Shown: positions 15,304-24,288, numbered from the stretch's first letter. The stretch is DNA of 42,882 nucleotides from Arthrobacter sp. SPG23 (GCF_000876655.1 NZ_JYCN01000024.1:1-42882); one strand, 5' to 3'. Translations and numbers: made by a program. The notes: a model not told the origin generated them from the letters alone.

Positions 15304-16845
15304 TCAGTTGCGGGTGAGCGCGTCCTCGTCCCCCGCTGCGACCGGGGCGCCATTGACGGCGGCCTTGGCCTCAGCGAACTTCTCATTCAGCCGGGAGTGC
15401 CGCTGGCCGTAGGAGAAGTAGATCACCACACCGATGACCAGCCAGATAGCAAAGAAGATCCACGTCTCCACCGCGAGGTTGGTCATCAGGTAGAGGCACA
15501 GCAGGGCCGAGACCACGGGGAGAACCTTGCCGAACGGGACGCGGAAGGCCGGCTTGAGGTCCGGGCGCTTCTTCCGCAGGACCAGGATGCCCAGGCTCAC
15601 CATCACAAAGGCGGACAGCGTGCCGATGTTGATCATTTCCTCCAACAGGTCCACGTTGGTCAGGCCGGCCACCACGGCTACAGCCGCGCCGCAGATCACC
15701 TGGAGCCGGACCGGTGTTGCACGGATGGTGCTGGTCTTGGACAGCGAGCGCGGCAGCAGTCCGTCGCGGCTCATGGCCAGGACCACGCGGGACAGGCCCA
15801 TCAGGAGCACCATGATCACCGTGGTGAGGCCCACCAGTGAGCCGAAGGCGATGACCTTGGCGGCGTCGGTGTTGCCCACGGCTTCGAACGCGGTGGTGAG
15901 GGTGGGGTTCTTGGCCTCCGCCAGTTGGGTGTAGGACACCATGCCGGTCAGGGCGAGGGACACGAGGATGTAGAGAACGGTGACTATGGCCAGGCCGCCG
16001 AAGATGCCGCGCGGCAGGGTCTTCTGCGGGTTCTTGACCTCTTCTGCCGAGGTGGCAACCACGTCGAAACCGATGAAGGCGAAGAAGACGAGCGCCGCGC
16101 CGGCAAAGATGCCCAGCGTGCCGTACTGCGCCGGTACGGCTCCGGTCAGGAAACCGAAGAAGGACTGCTTGAGCACGTCGGCGGTGCCGGAGGCGGCAGT
16201 GGGTTCGGAAGCGGGGACAAACGGCGAGTAGTTTTCGAACTTCACGTACGTGAAGCCGACCACAATGACGAACAGCACCACGGCGATCTTGATGAGGGTG
16301 AAGATGTTGCCGACGCGGGCGGACAGCTTCGTCCCCAGCACCAGCAGGACCGTGAAGACGGCCACGATCAGGAAGGCGCCCCAGTAGAGGTCGATGCCGC
16401 CGAGGGAGATGGCGGGCGGAATATCCAGGCCCATGAGTGCGAAGACTTTGCTGAGGTAGATGCCCCAGTACTTGGCGATCACGGCGCCGGCGGTGAAGAG
16501 TTCCAGGATGAGGTTCCAGCCGATGATCCAGGCCAGCAGCTCACCCATGGTGGCGTAGGTGAAGACGTAGGCCGAACCTGCAACCGGGATGGCCGTGGCA
16601 AATTCGGCGTAGCACATGATGGCCAGCGCGCAGGTGACGGCGGCAATGGCGAACGACACCGTGACGGCGGGGCCGGCAAAGTTCGCAGCGGCCTTGGCGC
16701 CGACGGAGAAGATCCCGGCTCCGACAGCAACGGCGACACCCATGATCATGAGGTCCCACGTGCTCAGGGAACGCTTCAGCTTGCGTCCGGGTTCATCGGC
16801 GTCGGCGATCGACTGCTCGATGGATTTCGTCCGGAAAAGGTTCAT
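15304..16845 (-). CDS. APC-family amino acid permease (cationic amino acid transporter type)
   Basis: 513 aa from the ATG at 16845; an in-frame GTG 12 bp upstream lacks a ribosome site. About 12-13 membrane helices. The N-terminus LKRSLSTWDLMIMGVAVAVGAGIF (in parts) is the APC helix-1 motif, and FIGFDVVATSAEEVKNPQKTLPRGI (in parts) is the helix-6/loop motif of the YfnA/CAT subgroup. It imports amino acids with protons. Substrate unknown. It is followed by the TetR gene on the same strand. An inverted repeat at 16899-16913 lies in its promoter region. Confidence 0.92.
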   Translation of the reverse strand: MNLFRTKSIEQSIADADEPGRKLKRSLSTWDLMIMGVAVAVGAGIFSVGAKAAANFAGPAVTVSFAIAAVTCALAIMCYAEFATAIPVAGSAYVFTYATMGELLAWIIGWNLILELFTAGAVIAKYWGIYLSKVFALMGLDIPPAISLGGIDLYWGAFLIVAVFTVLLVLGTKLSARVGNIFTLIKIAVVLFVIVVGFTYVKFENYSPFVPASEPTAASGTADVLKQSFFGFLTGAVPAQYGTLGIFAGAALVFFAFIGFDVVATSAEEVKNPQKTLPRGIFGGLAIVTVLYILVSLALTGMVSYTQLAEAKNPTLTTAFEAVGNTDAAKVIAFGSLVGLTTVIMVLLMGLSRVVLAMSRDGLLPRSLSKTSTIRATPVRLQVICGAAVAVVAGLTNVDLLEEMINIGTLSAFVMVSLGILVLRKKRPDLKPAFRVPFGKVLPVVSALLCLYLMTNLAVETWIFFAIWLVIGVVIYFSYGQRHSRLNEKFAEAKAAVNGAPVAAGDEDALTRN

Positions 16846-16898
16846 AGGAAAGTCCACAATCTCGATAGCTTGCTGGAAACAGACTTATCAAGAGTAGT

Positions 16899-16913
16899 GT
16901 CCATCCAGTGGAC
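16899..16913. promoter_or_regulatory. Operator-like dyad upstream of the APC permease
   Basis: GTCCATCCAGTGGAC: 5-bp arms GTCCA/TGGAC with 5-nt centre, 54 bp before the permease ATG. The inner TCCATCCAGTGGA matches the centre of the TetR palindrome (TCCATAAGATGGA) in 9 of 13 positions, which suggests the same regulator binds both. Confidence 0.5.
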
Positions 16914-16947
16914 GGTCACATTTATCCCAGATAGTGAGACGCGGAAA

Positions 16948-17004
16948 AGCGCGAACGGACAGTTGGGGTCCTCGTGAGAGGGGCCCCAACTGTCCGTTCG
17001 CGCT
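16948..17004. terminator. 21-bp palindromic element downstream of the DUF779 gene
   Basis: AGCGCGAACGGACAGTTGGG continues one base to form a 21-bp arm (16948-16968) perfectly complementary to 16984-17004, with a 15-nt loop that has weak internal pairing. It begins 15 bp after the DUF779 stop on the minus strand, so it is the likely transcript end of the alcohol/aldehyde operon. The arm GCGCGAACnGnCAGnT recurs at 25495 and 36751. Confidence 0.75.
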
Positions 17005-17019
17005 ATCGGAGCCGGCCGC

Positions 17020-17427
17020 TCAGGAGGGCCAGTCCATCAGCGTTGACCGGATTAGGAACCGCTTGCCTTCCGGCGCCTCCACCGAGAAGCCGCTCCCCCG
17101 GCCCTGGACCACGTCCACGGTCAGGTGGGTGTGGCTCCAGTAGTTGAACTGCTCCCTGGACATCCAGAACTCGAGCGTCTTCGGCTCCACGCCGTCGGCA
17201 ATATCGAACAGCCCCAGGAGGACATCGGCCTCGGCGGTGATGAAATCCCCCGCCGGATAGCACATTGGGGAGGAGCCGTCACAGCAGCCGCCGGACTGAT
17301 GGAACATCAGGGGCCCGTGCTGGCCCCAGAGTTTCCGCAGCAAATCCACGGCCGCCCCGGTGAGCGCCACCCGGGAGAAGTCCTCCCCGGGCAGCGTCAC
17401 CGCGGCGTCCAGCCTGGTTCCGGGCAT
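17020..17427 (-). CDS. DUF779 family protein of the acetaldehyde operon
   Basis: 135 aa. Family features visible: HGPLMFHQSGGCCDGSSPMCYP, with a Cys pair plus a third Cys, and EFWMSREQFNYWSHTHLTVDVV. The Cys/His set hints at metal binding, but no activity is established to my knowledge. DUF779 genes are regularly found next to acetaldehyde dehydrogenases. Here its ATG overlaps the alcohol dehydrogenase stop by one base (TGATG), a tight coupling that supports a role in the same pathway. Confidence 0.9.
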   Translation of the reverse strand: MPGTRLDAAVTLPGEDFSRVALTGAAVDLLRKLWGQHGPLMFHQSGGCCDGSSPMCYPAGDFITAEADVLLGLFDIADGVEPKTLEFWMSREQFNYWSHTHLTVDVVQGRGSGFSVEAPEGKRFLIRSTLMDWPS

Positions 17428-18449
17428 CAGAACCTCAGCACCACGCGGCCGTCGATCTTGGCGTGCTTCATCTCGTCAAGAACCGCGTTCACTTCCGAAA
17501 GTTCCCGCGTGGACACCGTGGGGTGGATCTTGCCCTGGGCGTAGAAATCCAAGGCTTCCTCCAGGTCCTGCCGCGTTCCCACGATCGAGCCGCGGACGGT
17601 CAGGCCCTTGAGCACAATCTCGAAGATCGGCGCCGGGAAGTCACCCGGCGGCAGGCCGTTGAACACGATAGTGCCGCCCCGGCGGGCCATCCCGATCGCC
17701 TGCCCGAAGGCTGACGGGTGCACTGCCGTAACCAGGACTCCATGGCAACCTCCGGTTTCGCGCTGGATGACTTCCACCGGGTCCTCATGGAGGGCGTTGA
17801 CGGTGAGTTCCGCGCCGTGCTTCTTGGCCAAGGCGAGCTTGTCGTCGGCGATGTCCACGGCGGCCACCCGCAGGCCCATGGCCACGGCGTACTGCACGGC
17901 GATGTGCCCGAGTCCGCCGATGCCGGAGATGGTGACCCACTCTCCGGGCCTGGCTTCGGTCATCTTCAGGCCCTTGTAGACAGTGACGCCGGCGCAGAGC
18001 ACGGGGGCGACTTCCACAGGGTCCGAACCGGCCGGGATGCGGGCGGCGAAGCGGCTGTCCACCAGCATGTACTCGCCGAAGGACCCGTCCACGCTGTAGC
18101 CGGCATTCTTCTGGGCTTCGCACAGTGTTTCCCAGCCGGTGCGGCAGTACTGGCAGTCACCGCAGGCGGACCAGAGCCAGGCGTTGCCCACGAGGTCTCC
18201 GACAGCCAGGTCGGTGACACCCTCGCCGAGGGCCACCACTTCACCCACGCCTTCGTGGCCGGGGATGAAGGGCGGTGTGGGCTTAACCGGCCAGTCGCCC
18301 TCGGCCGCGTGAAGGTCCGTGTGGCAGACGCCGGTGGTGATGACCTTGACCAGTGCCTCTCCGCGGCCCGGTGTGGGAACGGGGAGGGACTGGATCTGAA
18401 GGTCTTTTCCGAATTCGGTTACTACGGCTGCTTGCATTGTCGTCGTCAT
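17427..18449 (-). CDS. adhP: Zinc-dependent alcohol dehydrogenase
   Basis: 340 aa, AdhP/AdhT-type medium-chain dehydrogenase that oxidises primary alcohols such as ethanol to aldehydes with NAD. Catalytic zinc ligands Cys42, His65 (PGHEG) and Cys152; structural zinc ligands Cys96, 99, 102 and 110; nucleotide-binding GIGGLGH at 176-182. All are intact. AAGGA precedes the ATG. It follows the aldehyde dehydrogenase by 136 bp, with a strong hairpin between, and is translationally coupled to DUF779. Product acetaldehyde would be passed to the aldehyde dehydrogenase. The symbol is by subgroup resemblance. Confidence 0.9.
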   Translation of the reverse strand: MTTTMQAAVVTEFGKDLQIQSLPVPTPGRGEALVKVITTGVCHTDLHAAEGDWPVKPTPPFIPGHEGVGEVVALGEGVTDLAVGDLVGNAWLWSACGDCQYCRTGWETLCEAQKNAGYSVDGSFGEYMLVDSRFAARIPAGSDPVEVAPVLCAGVTVYKGLKMTEARPGEWVTISGIGGLGHIAVQYAVAMGLRVAAVDIADDKLALAKKHGAELTVNALHEDPVEVIQRETGGCHGVLVTAVHPSAFGQAIGMARRGGTIVFNGLPPGDFPAPIFEIVLKGLTVRGSIVGTRQDLEEALDFYAQGKIHPTVSTRELSEVNAVLDEMKHAKIDGRVVLRF

Positions 18450-18535
18450 TGGCGAAATCCTTGCGTCGTTAAAGCATTGCTTGGGGTGGGGCTGTAAAGA
18501 GTCGTGCTGCCTTCCTGAGGGGTGGCCAGGTGGTG

Positions 18536-18572
18536 CGGGCGGGGACGGATGCGTGCAATCCGTCCCCGCCCG
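18536..18572. terminator. Hairpin between aldehyde and alcohol dehydrogenase genes
   Basis: A perfect 15-bp GC-rich stem, CGGGCGGGGACGGAT (18536-18550)/ATCCGTCCCCGCCCG (18558-18572), with a 7-nt loop. It lies 14 bp after the aldehyde dehydrogenase stop. No T-tract follows, so it may be a partial terminator or a 3'-end stabiliser that sets unequal expression of the two enzymes. Confidence 0.65.
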
Positions 18573-18585
18573 GGCTCATAGCGGC

Positions 18586-20109
18586 CTAGAAGAAGCCGAG
18601 CTTGTTTTCGTTGTAGCTGACCAGGAGGTTCTTGGTCTGCTGGTAGTGGTCCAGCATCATGGAGTGGTTCTCACGTCCGATGCCGGAGGACTTGTACCCG
18701 CCGAACGCGGCACCGGCCGGGTAGGCGTGGTAGTTGTTGACCCAGACACGGCCCGCCTGGATTTCCCGGCCTGCCCGGTACGCAACGTTGCCGTTGCGGG
18801 ACCAGACGCCGGCGCCGAGGCCGTAGAGGGTGTCGTTGGCGATGCCCATGGCGTCGTTGTAGTCGCTGAAGCGCGTCACGGAGACCACCGGGCCGAAGAT
18901 CTCCTCCTGGAAGATCCGCATCTTGTTGTGGCCCTCGAAGACGGTGGGCTGGACGTAGAAGCCACCGGCTAGGTCGCCGGGGAGTTCGGCACGGGCGCCG
19001 CCGGTGAGCACCTTGGCGCCCTCCTGCTTTCCGATGTCGATGTAGGAGAGGATCTTCTCGAGCTGGTCGTTGGAGGCCTGGGCGCCCACCTGGGTTTCGG
19101 TGTCCAGCGGGTTGCCCTGGATCATTTTCTCCACCCGGGCCACGGCGTCCGCCATGAAGGAGTCGTAGATGTCTTCCTGGACCAGGGCGCGGGACGGGCA
19201 GGTGCAGACTTCGCCCTGGTTGAACGCGAATAGCGCGAAGCCTTCCTGCGCCTTGTCGTAGAACGCGTCGTTGTTTTCGGCAACATCGTTGAAGAAGATG
19301 TTCGGGCTCTTGCCGCCCAGCTCCAGGGTGACCGGGATCAGGTTCTGGCTGGCGTACTGGCTGATCAGGCGGCCCGTAGTGGTTTCGCCGGTGAAGGCGA
19401 TCTTGCGGATCCGGGGGCTGGAGGCGAGCGGCTTGCCGGCCTCGACGCCGAAGCCGTTGACCACGTTGATGACGCCGGCGGGAAGGATGTCGCCGATGAG
19501 CTCCATCAGCACCAGGATGGACGACGGGGTCTGCTCGGCCGGCTTGAGGACCACGGCGTTGCCGGCAGCCAGGGCCGGGGCGAGCTTCCAGACGGCCATG
19601 AGGATGGGGAAGTTCCACGGAATGATCTGGCCGACGACGCCGAGCGGCTCGTGGTAGTGGTACGCCGTGGTGTCGTCGTCGAGCTGAGACAGGCGGCCCT
19701 CCTGGGCGCGGACGGCGGAGGCAAAGTAGCGGAAGTGGTCGGCGGCCAGCGGAATGTCCGCGTTGAGGGTTTCGCGGATCGGCTTGCCGTTGTCCCAGGA
19801 CTCGGCCACGGCCAGCATCTCAAGGTTCTCGTCGATGCGGTCCGCGATCTTGTTCAGGATGGCTGCGCGCTCGGCTACCGAGGTCTTGCCCCAGGAGGGT
19901 GCGACCTTGTGCGCGGCATCCAGCGCCAGTTCGATGTCCTCGGCGGTGCCGCGGGCCACCTCGCAGAATGCCTTGCCCGTGACCGGGGTGATGTTGTCGA
20001 AGTACTGGCCCTTGACGGGGGCAACCCACTCGCCGCCGATCCAGTTCTCGTAGCGGTCCTTGAACGTAACCTTCGAACCTTCGGTACCGGGCTGTGCATA
20101 GACAGTCAT
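18586..20109 (-). CDS. NAD-dependent acetaldehyde dehydrogenase (ExaC/AldB type)
   Basis: 507 aa class-3-type aldehyde dehydrogenase of the ExaC/AcoD group, oxidising acetaldehyde to acetate. NAD fold with IPWNFP at 163-168; catalytic base Glu263 in [10 protein letters not shown]; nucleophile Cys302 in [12 protein letters not shown], with the extra Cys304 typical of this subgroup; C-terminal [26 protein letters not shown] region ([12 protein letters not shown] here). AAAGGAG lies 8 bp before the ATG. The GAF-domain regulator gene lies just upstream and the alcohol dehydrogenase downstream, giving a complete ethanol to acetate route. Confidence 0.95.
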   Translation of the reverse strand: MTVYAQPGTEGSKVTFKDRYENWIGGEWVAPVKGQYFDNITPVTGKAFCEVARGTAEDIELALDAAHKVAPSWGKTSVAERAAILNKIADRIDENLEMLAVAESWDNGKPIRETLNADIPLAADHFRYFASAVRAQEGRLSQLDDDTTAYHYHEPLGVVGQIIPWNFPILMAVWKLAPALAAGNAVVLKPAEQTPSSILVLMELIGDILPAGVINVVNGFGVEAGKPLASSPRIRKIAFTGETTTGRLISQYASQNLIPVTLELGGKSPNIFFNDVAENNDAFYDKAQEGFALFAFNQGEVCTCPSRALVQEDIYDSFMADAVARVEKMIQGNPLDTETQVGAQASNDQLEKILSYIDIGKQEGAKVLTGGARAELPGDLAGGFYVQPTVFEGHNKMRIFQEEIFGPVVSVTRFSDYNDAMGIANDTLYGLGAGVWSRNGNVAYRAGREIQAGRVWVNNYHAYPAGAAFGGYKSSGIGRENHSMMLDHYQQTKNLLVSYNENKLGFF

Positions 20110-20186
20110 TGCTAGCTCCTTTGCTGTGCAAGATGATCAGCGGCCTGTGCTGGCGGCCGCCGTTGCATTCAGCGTAGGAGCTAGGA

Positions 20187-20223
20187 GGTTGCAGTCAGGT
20201 TGCAACCATGTGAGTCAGCTCAC
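20187..20223. promoter_or_regulatory. Repeats and palindromes upstream of the aldehyde dehydrogenase
   Basis: GGTTGCA occurs at 20187 and 20198, exactly 11 bp apart, and the second copy extends to the palindrome GGTTGCAACC (20198-20207). A further palindrome GTGAGTCAGCTCAC covers 20210-20223. Helical-turn spacing and position 80-115 bp before the dehydrogenase start suit binding by the GAF-domain activator encoded just upstream (inference). Confidence 0.55.
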
Positions 20224-20235
20224 GTTGGGGCGCTT

Positions 20236-21639
20236 TCAGGCGCTGAGTTCCGTTTCCAGCCGTTCGAGGTCGGCGACGACGGCGGCCCGCTTGGGCGAGC
20301 GCGGCGGCAGGAGCTTCAGCGCGGCGGTGCGGACGCCGACGTCGTCCTTTGCTTCCGGCAGTTCCGCGTACTTCAGCAGCGCATCAGCGCTGCCGTCGGT
20401 GAGCACCGCTTCGCGCAGCAGTGACGAGACGCGGTCCCGGAGGTCCACGATGCCCGGCGCTTCGGACCGCGGCAGCACGGCGCCGCGGTAGATCTCCAGC
20501 GCGATGCGGTGGGCGCCGCGCTGCAGGCAGTTGAGGACCTGGCTGGAATCCGGCATCAGGTCCATGGGCAGCCGGTACGGCCGCGAGCCGGGGACGGCTT
20601 CAGGGCTGAGCTGCTGCAGGACCTTGCGCAGGCGCACCATCTCGGGCCGCAGGGTCATGGACGAGCCGTCTCCCGGGTACAGCAGGGTGCAGAGTTCCTC
20701 GGCGGTGAGCCCGTCCGGGTGAACGCTGAGCAGCGCCAGGATTTCGCTGTGCCGGGCCGAAAGCGCCACGGTGCGGCCCTCGATGCTGAGCAGGGCCTGG
20801 TCCCGGCCCAGGAGCTGGAGGCTGTTGCGGTAGAGGCTGCCGGAACCCGCAGCGGAAGCGGTCCGTGCCGTGGAAGCTGCCGTCCGGCGTCGTGCCGGCG
20901 CTGCCTGGCGGGCGGCCGCCAGCTGGAGCCGTTCCACGCGCAACTGGGCCTGGGCGGCAGCCACCGTTGCCTCCACGAGGGACAGCGTGTGCGGTGCGAC
21001 GGCGGACTCGGTGCCGGTAATGTCCACCACCCCCAGCAGGGCGCCGGAATCCGGGTCATGGAACGGGACGGCCGTGCAGCTCCACGGGTGGACCGACCGC
21101 TTGTAATGTTCGGCGCCGGAAATCTGGATGCTGCGACCCACGGCGAGCGCGGTGCCCGGGGCGCTGGTTCCGACGCTGGCCTCGGACCAGTCGGCGCCCG
21201 CCACGAACATCATGCCTTCGGCCCGGCGCTGCATGACGGCGTCGCCTTCCACCCACAGGAGCCGGCCCACTTCATCGCCCACGGCAACCAGCAGGCCGCT
21301 GTCGTGGCTGGGCAGGACCAGGAGCTTATGGATCACCGGCATGATCGTGGCCAGGGGGTGCTGCCGGCGGTACTCATCCAGCTCTTCCCGGTCCATGGCC
21401 AGCGGCGCTTCGGGGTTGTCCGGGTTGGCCCGGAACTGGACAGAACGCTGCCAGGATTCCTCCACGAGACTGCGCAGCCCGGGCACCCGCACACCCGCAG
21501 GGCCGCCGGCGCTGCCGGTGATCAGCGGGCCGGGCCCGGTCAGCAGCTCGTGGCCCGCCAGCGCATCCCGCTGGAGCAGTGCTGCAGCGTCGTTTCTGTC
21601 TGCGGTGCCCGCGGCAGCCGGCTGCAAGATATTCCTCAT
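20236..21639 (-). CDS. GAF-domain transcriptional regulator of the aldehyde dehydrogenase
   Basis: 467 aa. The N-terminal half (about 55-245) resembles the sensor part of AcoR-like regulators: SWQRSVQFRANPDN near 65, then a GAF-type domain with GTSAPGTALAVGRSIQISGAEHYKR (in parts) and LLGVVDITG. An Ala/Arg linker follows (about 250-285), then a C-terminal winged-helix-like DNA-binding domain (LSARHSEILALLSVHPDGLTAEEL). There is no AAA+ sigma-54 domain, so it is not a classic AcoR activator. AGGGGAG precedes the ATG. It sits directly upstream of the aldehyde dehydrogenase on the same strand, an arrangement common in actinobacteria. Confidence 0.85.
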   Translation of the reverse strand: MRNILQPAAAGTADRNDAAALLQRDALAGHELLTGPGPLITGSAGGPAGVRVPGLRSLVEESWQRSVQFRANPDNPEAPLAMDREELDEYRRQHPLATIMPVIHKLLVLPSHDSGLLVAVGDEVGRLLWVEGDAVMQRRAEGMMFVAGADWSEASVGTSAPGTALAVGRSIQISGAEHYKRSVHPWSCTAVPFHDPDSGALLGVVDITGTESAVAPHTLSLVEATVAAAQAQLRVERLQLAAARQAAPARRRTAASTARTASAAGSGSLYRNSLQLLGRDQALLSIEGRTVALSARHSEILALLSVHPDGLTAEELCTLLYPGDGSSMTLRPEMVRLRKVLQQLSPEAVPGSRPYRLPMDLMPDSSQVLNCLQRGAHRIALEIYRGAVLPRSEAPGIVDLRDRVSSLLREAVLTDGSADALLKYAELPEAKDDVGVRTAALKLLPPRSPKRAAVVADLERLETELSA

Positions 21640-21739
21640 TGGACTCCCCTGCCGGCACAGCGGTGTGCCAGGCGTGACGTCATGCCGAAGTGGCGTGGTC
21701 CGGTCAGTCTAGTTCCCGCCCGGCCCGGCCGCCACAGGG

Positions 21740-23209
21740 TTAGCCGTCGGTGCTGCGGGAAATGCGGATCATTTCCTCGCGGGGAACAACCTTAATGCGT
21801 TCCCGCACGACGCCGGTGTCCGCTTCGGCTTCGGTCCACGCCTTCCCGAGGGCTGCTTCGTGCGCGTCGAGCCTATTCCAGCCTTCCCAGGTGGTGTACT
21901 CCACGCCGCGCTCCTCGAGCAGGGCGATGATGGCGTGCGGGTCCGGGTCCTGCGCCGGGGGCAGCGTCAGCCGGTCCTCGAGCAAGCAGCCGATGGTTTC
22001 CAGGGCGTCGCCCTTCGTGTGCCCGATCAGGCCCACCGGTCCGCGCTTGATCCAGCCGGTGGCGTAGATTCCCGGAACGGGGTTGCCGTCGGCGTCCAGC
22101 ACGCGGCCGCCTTCGTTGGGAATCACGCCGGCCTTGGCGTCGTATTCGAGTTCGTCCAGCGGCGAGCCGTGGTATCCGATGGCCCGGTAGACGGCCTGGA
22201 CGGGGTAGTCGATGTACTCCCCCGTGCCCTTCACGTGGCCGGTGCCGTCCAGCTGCATCCGCTCGAACTTGATGCCCGCGACCTTGCCGGCGGCAGCGGT
22301 GTTGCCGGCGGCGGTGTTGCCGGCGGCGTCATAAATCTCGACCGGGCTGTGCAGGAAGTGCAGGTGGAGCCGGCGCGAGGAAGGCACCTCGGCTTCGGTG
22401 TGCTCCTCGACCAGCCAGTTGGTCATCGTGTTGACCATGGTCTTGGTCTGGTTGTTGCTGCGGATGGCTTCCTCGGACGCTTCATCGAACTCGAAGTCCT
22501 CCGGGTAGAGCACAATGTCAACGTCCTTGGCGTGGCTCAGCTCGCGCAGTTCCAGCGGGGTGAACTTCACCTGGGCGGGGCCGCGGCGGCCGAACACGTG
22601 CACGTCCGTGACCGGGGATTTCTTCAGCGCCTGGTAGACGTTGTCCGGGATTTCCGTGGACAGCAGTTCGTCCGCGTGCTTCACCAGCATGCGGGCCACG
22701 TCCAGGGCAACGTTGCCGTTGCCGATCACGGCGATTTCCTTGGCCTCCAGTGGCCATTCGCGCGGCACGTCGGGGTGGCCGTCGTACCAGGAGACGAAGT
22801 CGGCGCCGCCGAACGATCCTTCAAGCTCGACGCCGGGGACGTTGAGGTCGGCGTCCTTGATGGCGCCGGTGGAAAAGATCACGGCGTCGTAGAAGGCGCG
22901 GAAATCGTGGAGTTTCAGGTCACGGCCGTATGTCACGTTGCCCAGGAACCGGATGTCACCGCGGTCCAGGACCTTGTGCAGGGCGTTCACGATGCCCTTG
23001 ATGCGCGGGTGGTCCGGAGCCACACCGTATCGGATCAGGCCGTACGGGGCAGGGTAGGCCTCGAAAAGGTCGATGCTGACTTCGAAGTCGCCGTCCTTGA
23101 CCTCATTGGACTTGGTCAGGATGTCCGCGGCGTAGACGCCGGCCGGTCCGGCGCCGACGATCGCGACGCGGAGGGGACGTTTGGGAGTGGTTTCGGCCGA
23201 ATTGGACAC
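21740..23209 (-). CDS. fprA: FprA-type ferredoxin/flavodoxin-NADP+ reductase (paralogue 1)
   Basis: 489 aa from the GTG at 23209, chosen because AGAAGGG precedes it and the product then begins MSNSAETTPKRPLRVAIVG; the longer frame adds 16 residues without support. FAD-binding GAGPAG at 19-24, NADP-binding VIGNGNVALDVARML in the middle, and late ATGWIKRGPVGLIGHTKGDA typical of adrenodoxin-reductase-like enzymes such as mycobacterial FprA. It shuttles electrons between NADPH and ferredoxin. A two-fold 15-bp repeat inserts AAGNTAAGNTAA compared with the paralogue at 36830-38293. Neighbours give no pathway clue. Confidence 0.93.
   Translation of the reverse strand: MSNSAETTPKRPLRVAIVGAGPAGVYAADILTKSNEVKDGDFEVSIDLFEAYPAPYGLIRYGVAPDHPRIKGIVNALHKVLDRGDIRFLGNVTYGRDLKLHDFRAFYDAVIFSTGAIKDADLNVPGVELEGSFGGADFVSWYDGHPDVPREWPLEAKEIAVIGNGNVALDVARMLVKHADELLSTEIPDNVYQALKKSPVTDVHVFGRRGPAQVKFTPLELRELSHAKDVDIVLYPEDFEFDEASEEAIRSNNQTKTMVNTMTNWLVEEHTEAEVPSSRRLHLHFLHSPVEIYDAAGNTAAGNTAAAGKVAGIKFERMQLDGTGHVKGTGEYIDYPVQAVYRAIGYHGSPLDELEYDAKAGVIPNEGGRVLDADGNPVPGIYATGWIKRGPVGLIGHTKGDALETIGCLLEDRLTLPPAQDPDPHAIIALLEERGVEYTTWEGWNRLDAHEAALGKAWTEAEADTGVVRERIKVVPREEMIRISRSTDG
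22298..22327. repeat. Two perfect 15-bp units inside fprA paralogue 1
   Basis: GGTGTTGCCGGCGGC is repeated at 22298 and 22313, adding five codons per unit (AAGNT on the coding strand). The paralogue at 36830 lacks this stretch. It keeps the frame and lies in a surface loop before VAGIKFER, so it is a candidate length-variable microsatellite. Confidence 0.8.
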
Positions 23210-23277
23210 CGGGAGCCCTTCTGGAACTGAGAGACTGCGCCAAGTCACTGAGCGCACAATTCCCCCATTCTAGTTGC

Positions 23278-24288
23278 TCAGCCCGCTTTCTTCGGGGAGC
23301 TGTTGAGGGATACGACGTCGCCTTCCCGGTACAGCATGGCGCGCAGTTCCGCTTCCGCCGAACCCGTCCGGCGGGGGTCGATCGTCTCCCCCGCGGAAAA
23401 GTGATCCAGCAGCCGCGGATCCACGTAGCTTTTCCGGGCGATCGACGGCGTGTTCCCCAGCACAGCGGCAGCGTCCTGCATCGCCAGGCTGATGGCCCGT
23501 TTCCTCGCAGCCACCGTGGCCTGCGGCCCGGTCCGGGCCAGGCTGACGGCAGCCGCCACGGTGCCGCGGAGCGTCCGGAAGTCCTTGGCGGTGAAATCCC
23601 CGCCCGTGCGTTCCTTGACGTACTCGTTGATTTCCGAGCTGCCCACGGGGTGCCAGCTGCGCCCGTTTTTGTACGCCAGGAGCCTGGCGTTCCCGCCGCG
23701 CCGCTTGAGCGAGCGGACCAGGGCGGCAAGGTCGGCGTCGTCGATTTCCGAATCCCAGGTCTTCCCGCTCTTGGCCGGAAAACTGAGCCGGAGGCTCTCC
23801 TGCTTCACCTTCACGTGGGCGCACAGCAGTGTGGCCAGGCCGTGGCTGCCGTTCTCATTGGTGTACCGCTCGGATCCCACCCGCAGTGACCCGGTGTCCA
23901 GCATCCTGAAGGCGCCGGCCAGGACGCGTTCGCGCGAGAAGCCCTCGCTGCGGAGGTCCAGGGTGACCAGCCTGCGTGCGGTCGGCAGGGATTCGGCGAG
24001 CTGGAGGGCGCGGTCGAACTTGAGCCGGTCCTTCTTTTCCCGCCAGGCGGGGTGGTAGATGTACTGCCGCCGGCCCACGGCGTCGAGCCCCGTGGCCTGG
24101 ATGTGCCCGTTGTCGTAGGGGGCGATCCACACATCGGTCCAGGCTGGCGGGATGCCGATGCTTTCCAGCCGCTCCCGGACGGGACCCGGCGGCAGCGTGG
24201 AACCGTCCAGGTCTTTGTACGTGAAGCCGGTGCCGGCAGCCAGGCGCCGGTAGCCCCTGCCCGAGGCGTTACTGTGGCGGAGCCTCAT
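23278..24288 (-). CDS. DNA topoisomerase IB (poxvirus type)
   Basis: 336 aa bacterial topoisomerase IB that relaxes supercoils by a transient 3'-phosphotyrosine link. The N-terminal domain has TYKDLDG and IPPAWTDVWIAP (about 23-58). Catalytic set by alignment to vaccinia logic: Arg141 (GSERYTNENGSHGL), Lys in LSFPAKSGK (173 or 176), Arg238 in AKDFRTLRGTV, and nucleophile Tyr288 in IARKSYVDPRL. The position often held by His is Asn279 (LGNTPS), as in some other bacterial members. Complete length. Upstream of fprA on the same strand with about 70 bp between. Divergent from rarD. Confidence 0.92.
   Translation of the reverse strand: MRLRHSNASGRGYRRLAAGTGFTYKDLDGSTLPPGPVRERLESIGIPPAWTDVWIAPYDNGHIQATGLDAVGRRQYIYHPAWREKKDRLKFDRALQLAESLPTARRLVTLDLRSEGFSRERVLAGAFRMLDTGSLRVGSERYTNENGSHGLATLLCAHVKVKQESLRLSFPAKSGKTWDSEIDDADLAALVRSLKRRGGNARLLAYKNGRSWHPVGSSEINEYVKERTGGDFTAKDFRTLRGTVAAAVSLARTGPQATVAARKRAISLAMQDAAAVLGNTPSIARKSYVDPRLLDHFSAGETIDPRRTGSAEAELRAMLYREGDVVSLNSSPKKAG

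Noticed and set aside
21860..23230. 456-codon plus-strand frame opposite fprA
   Set aside because: Shadow of fprA; the same type of open antisense frame appears opposite the second fprA, as expected from codon bias.
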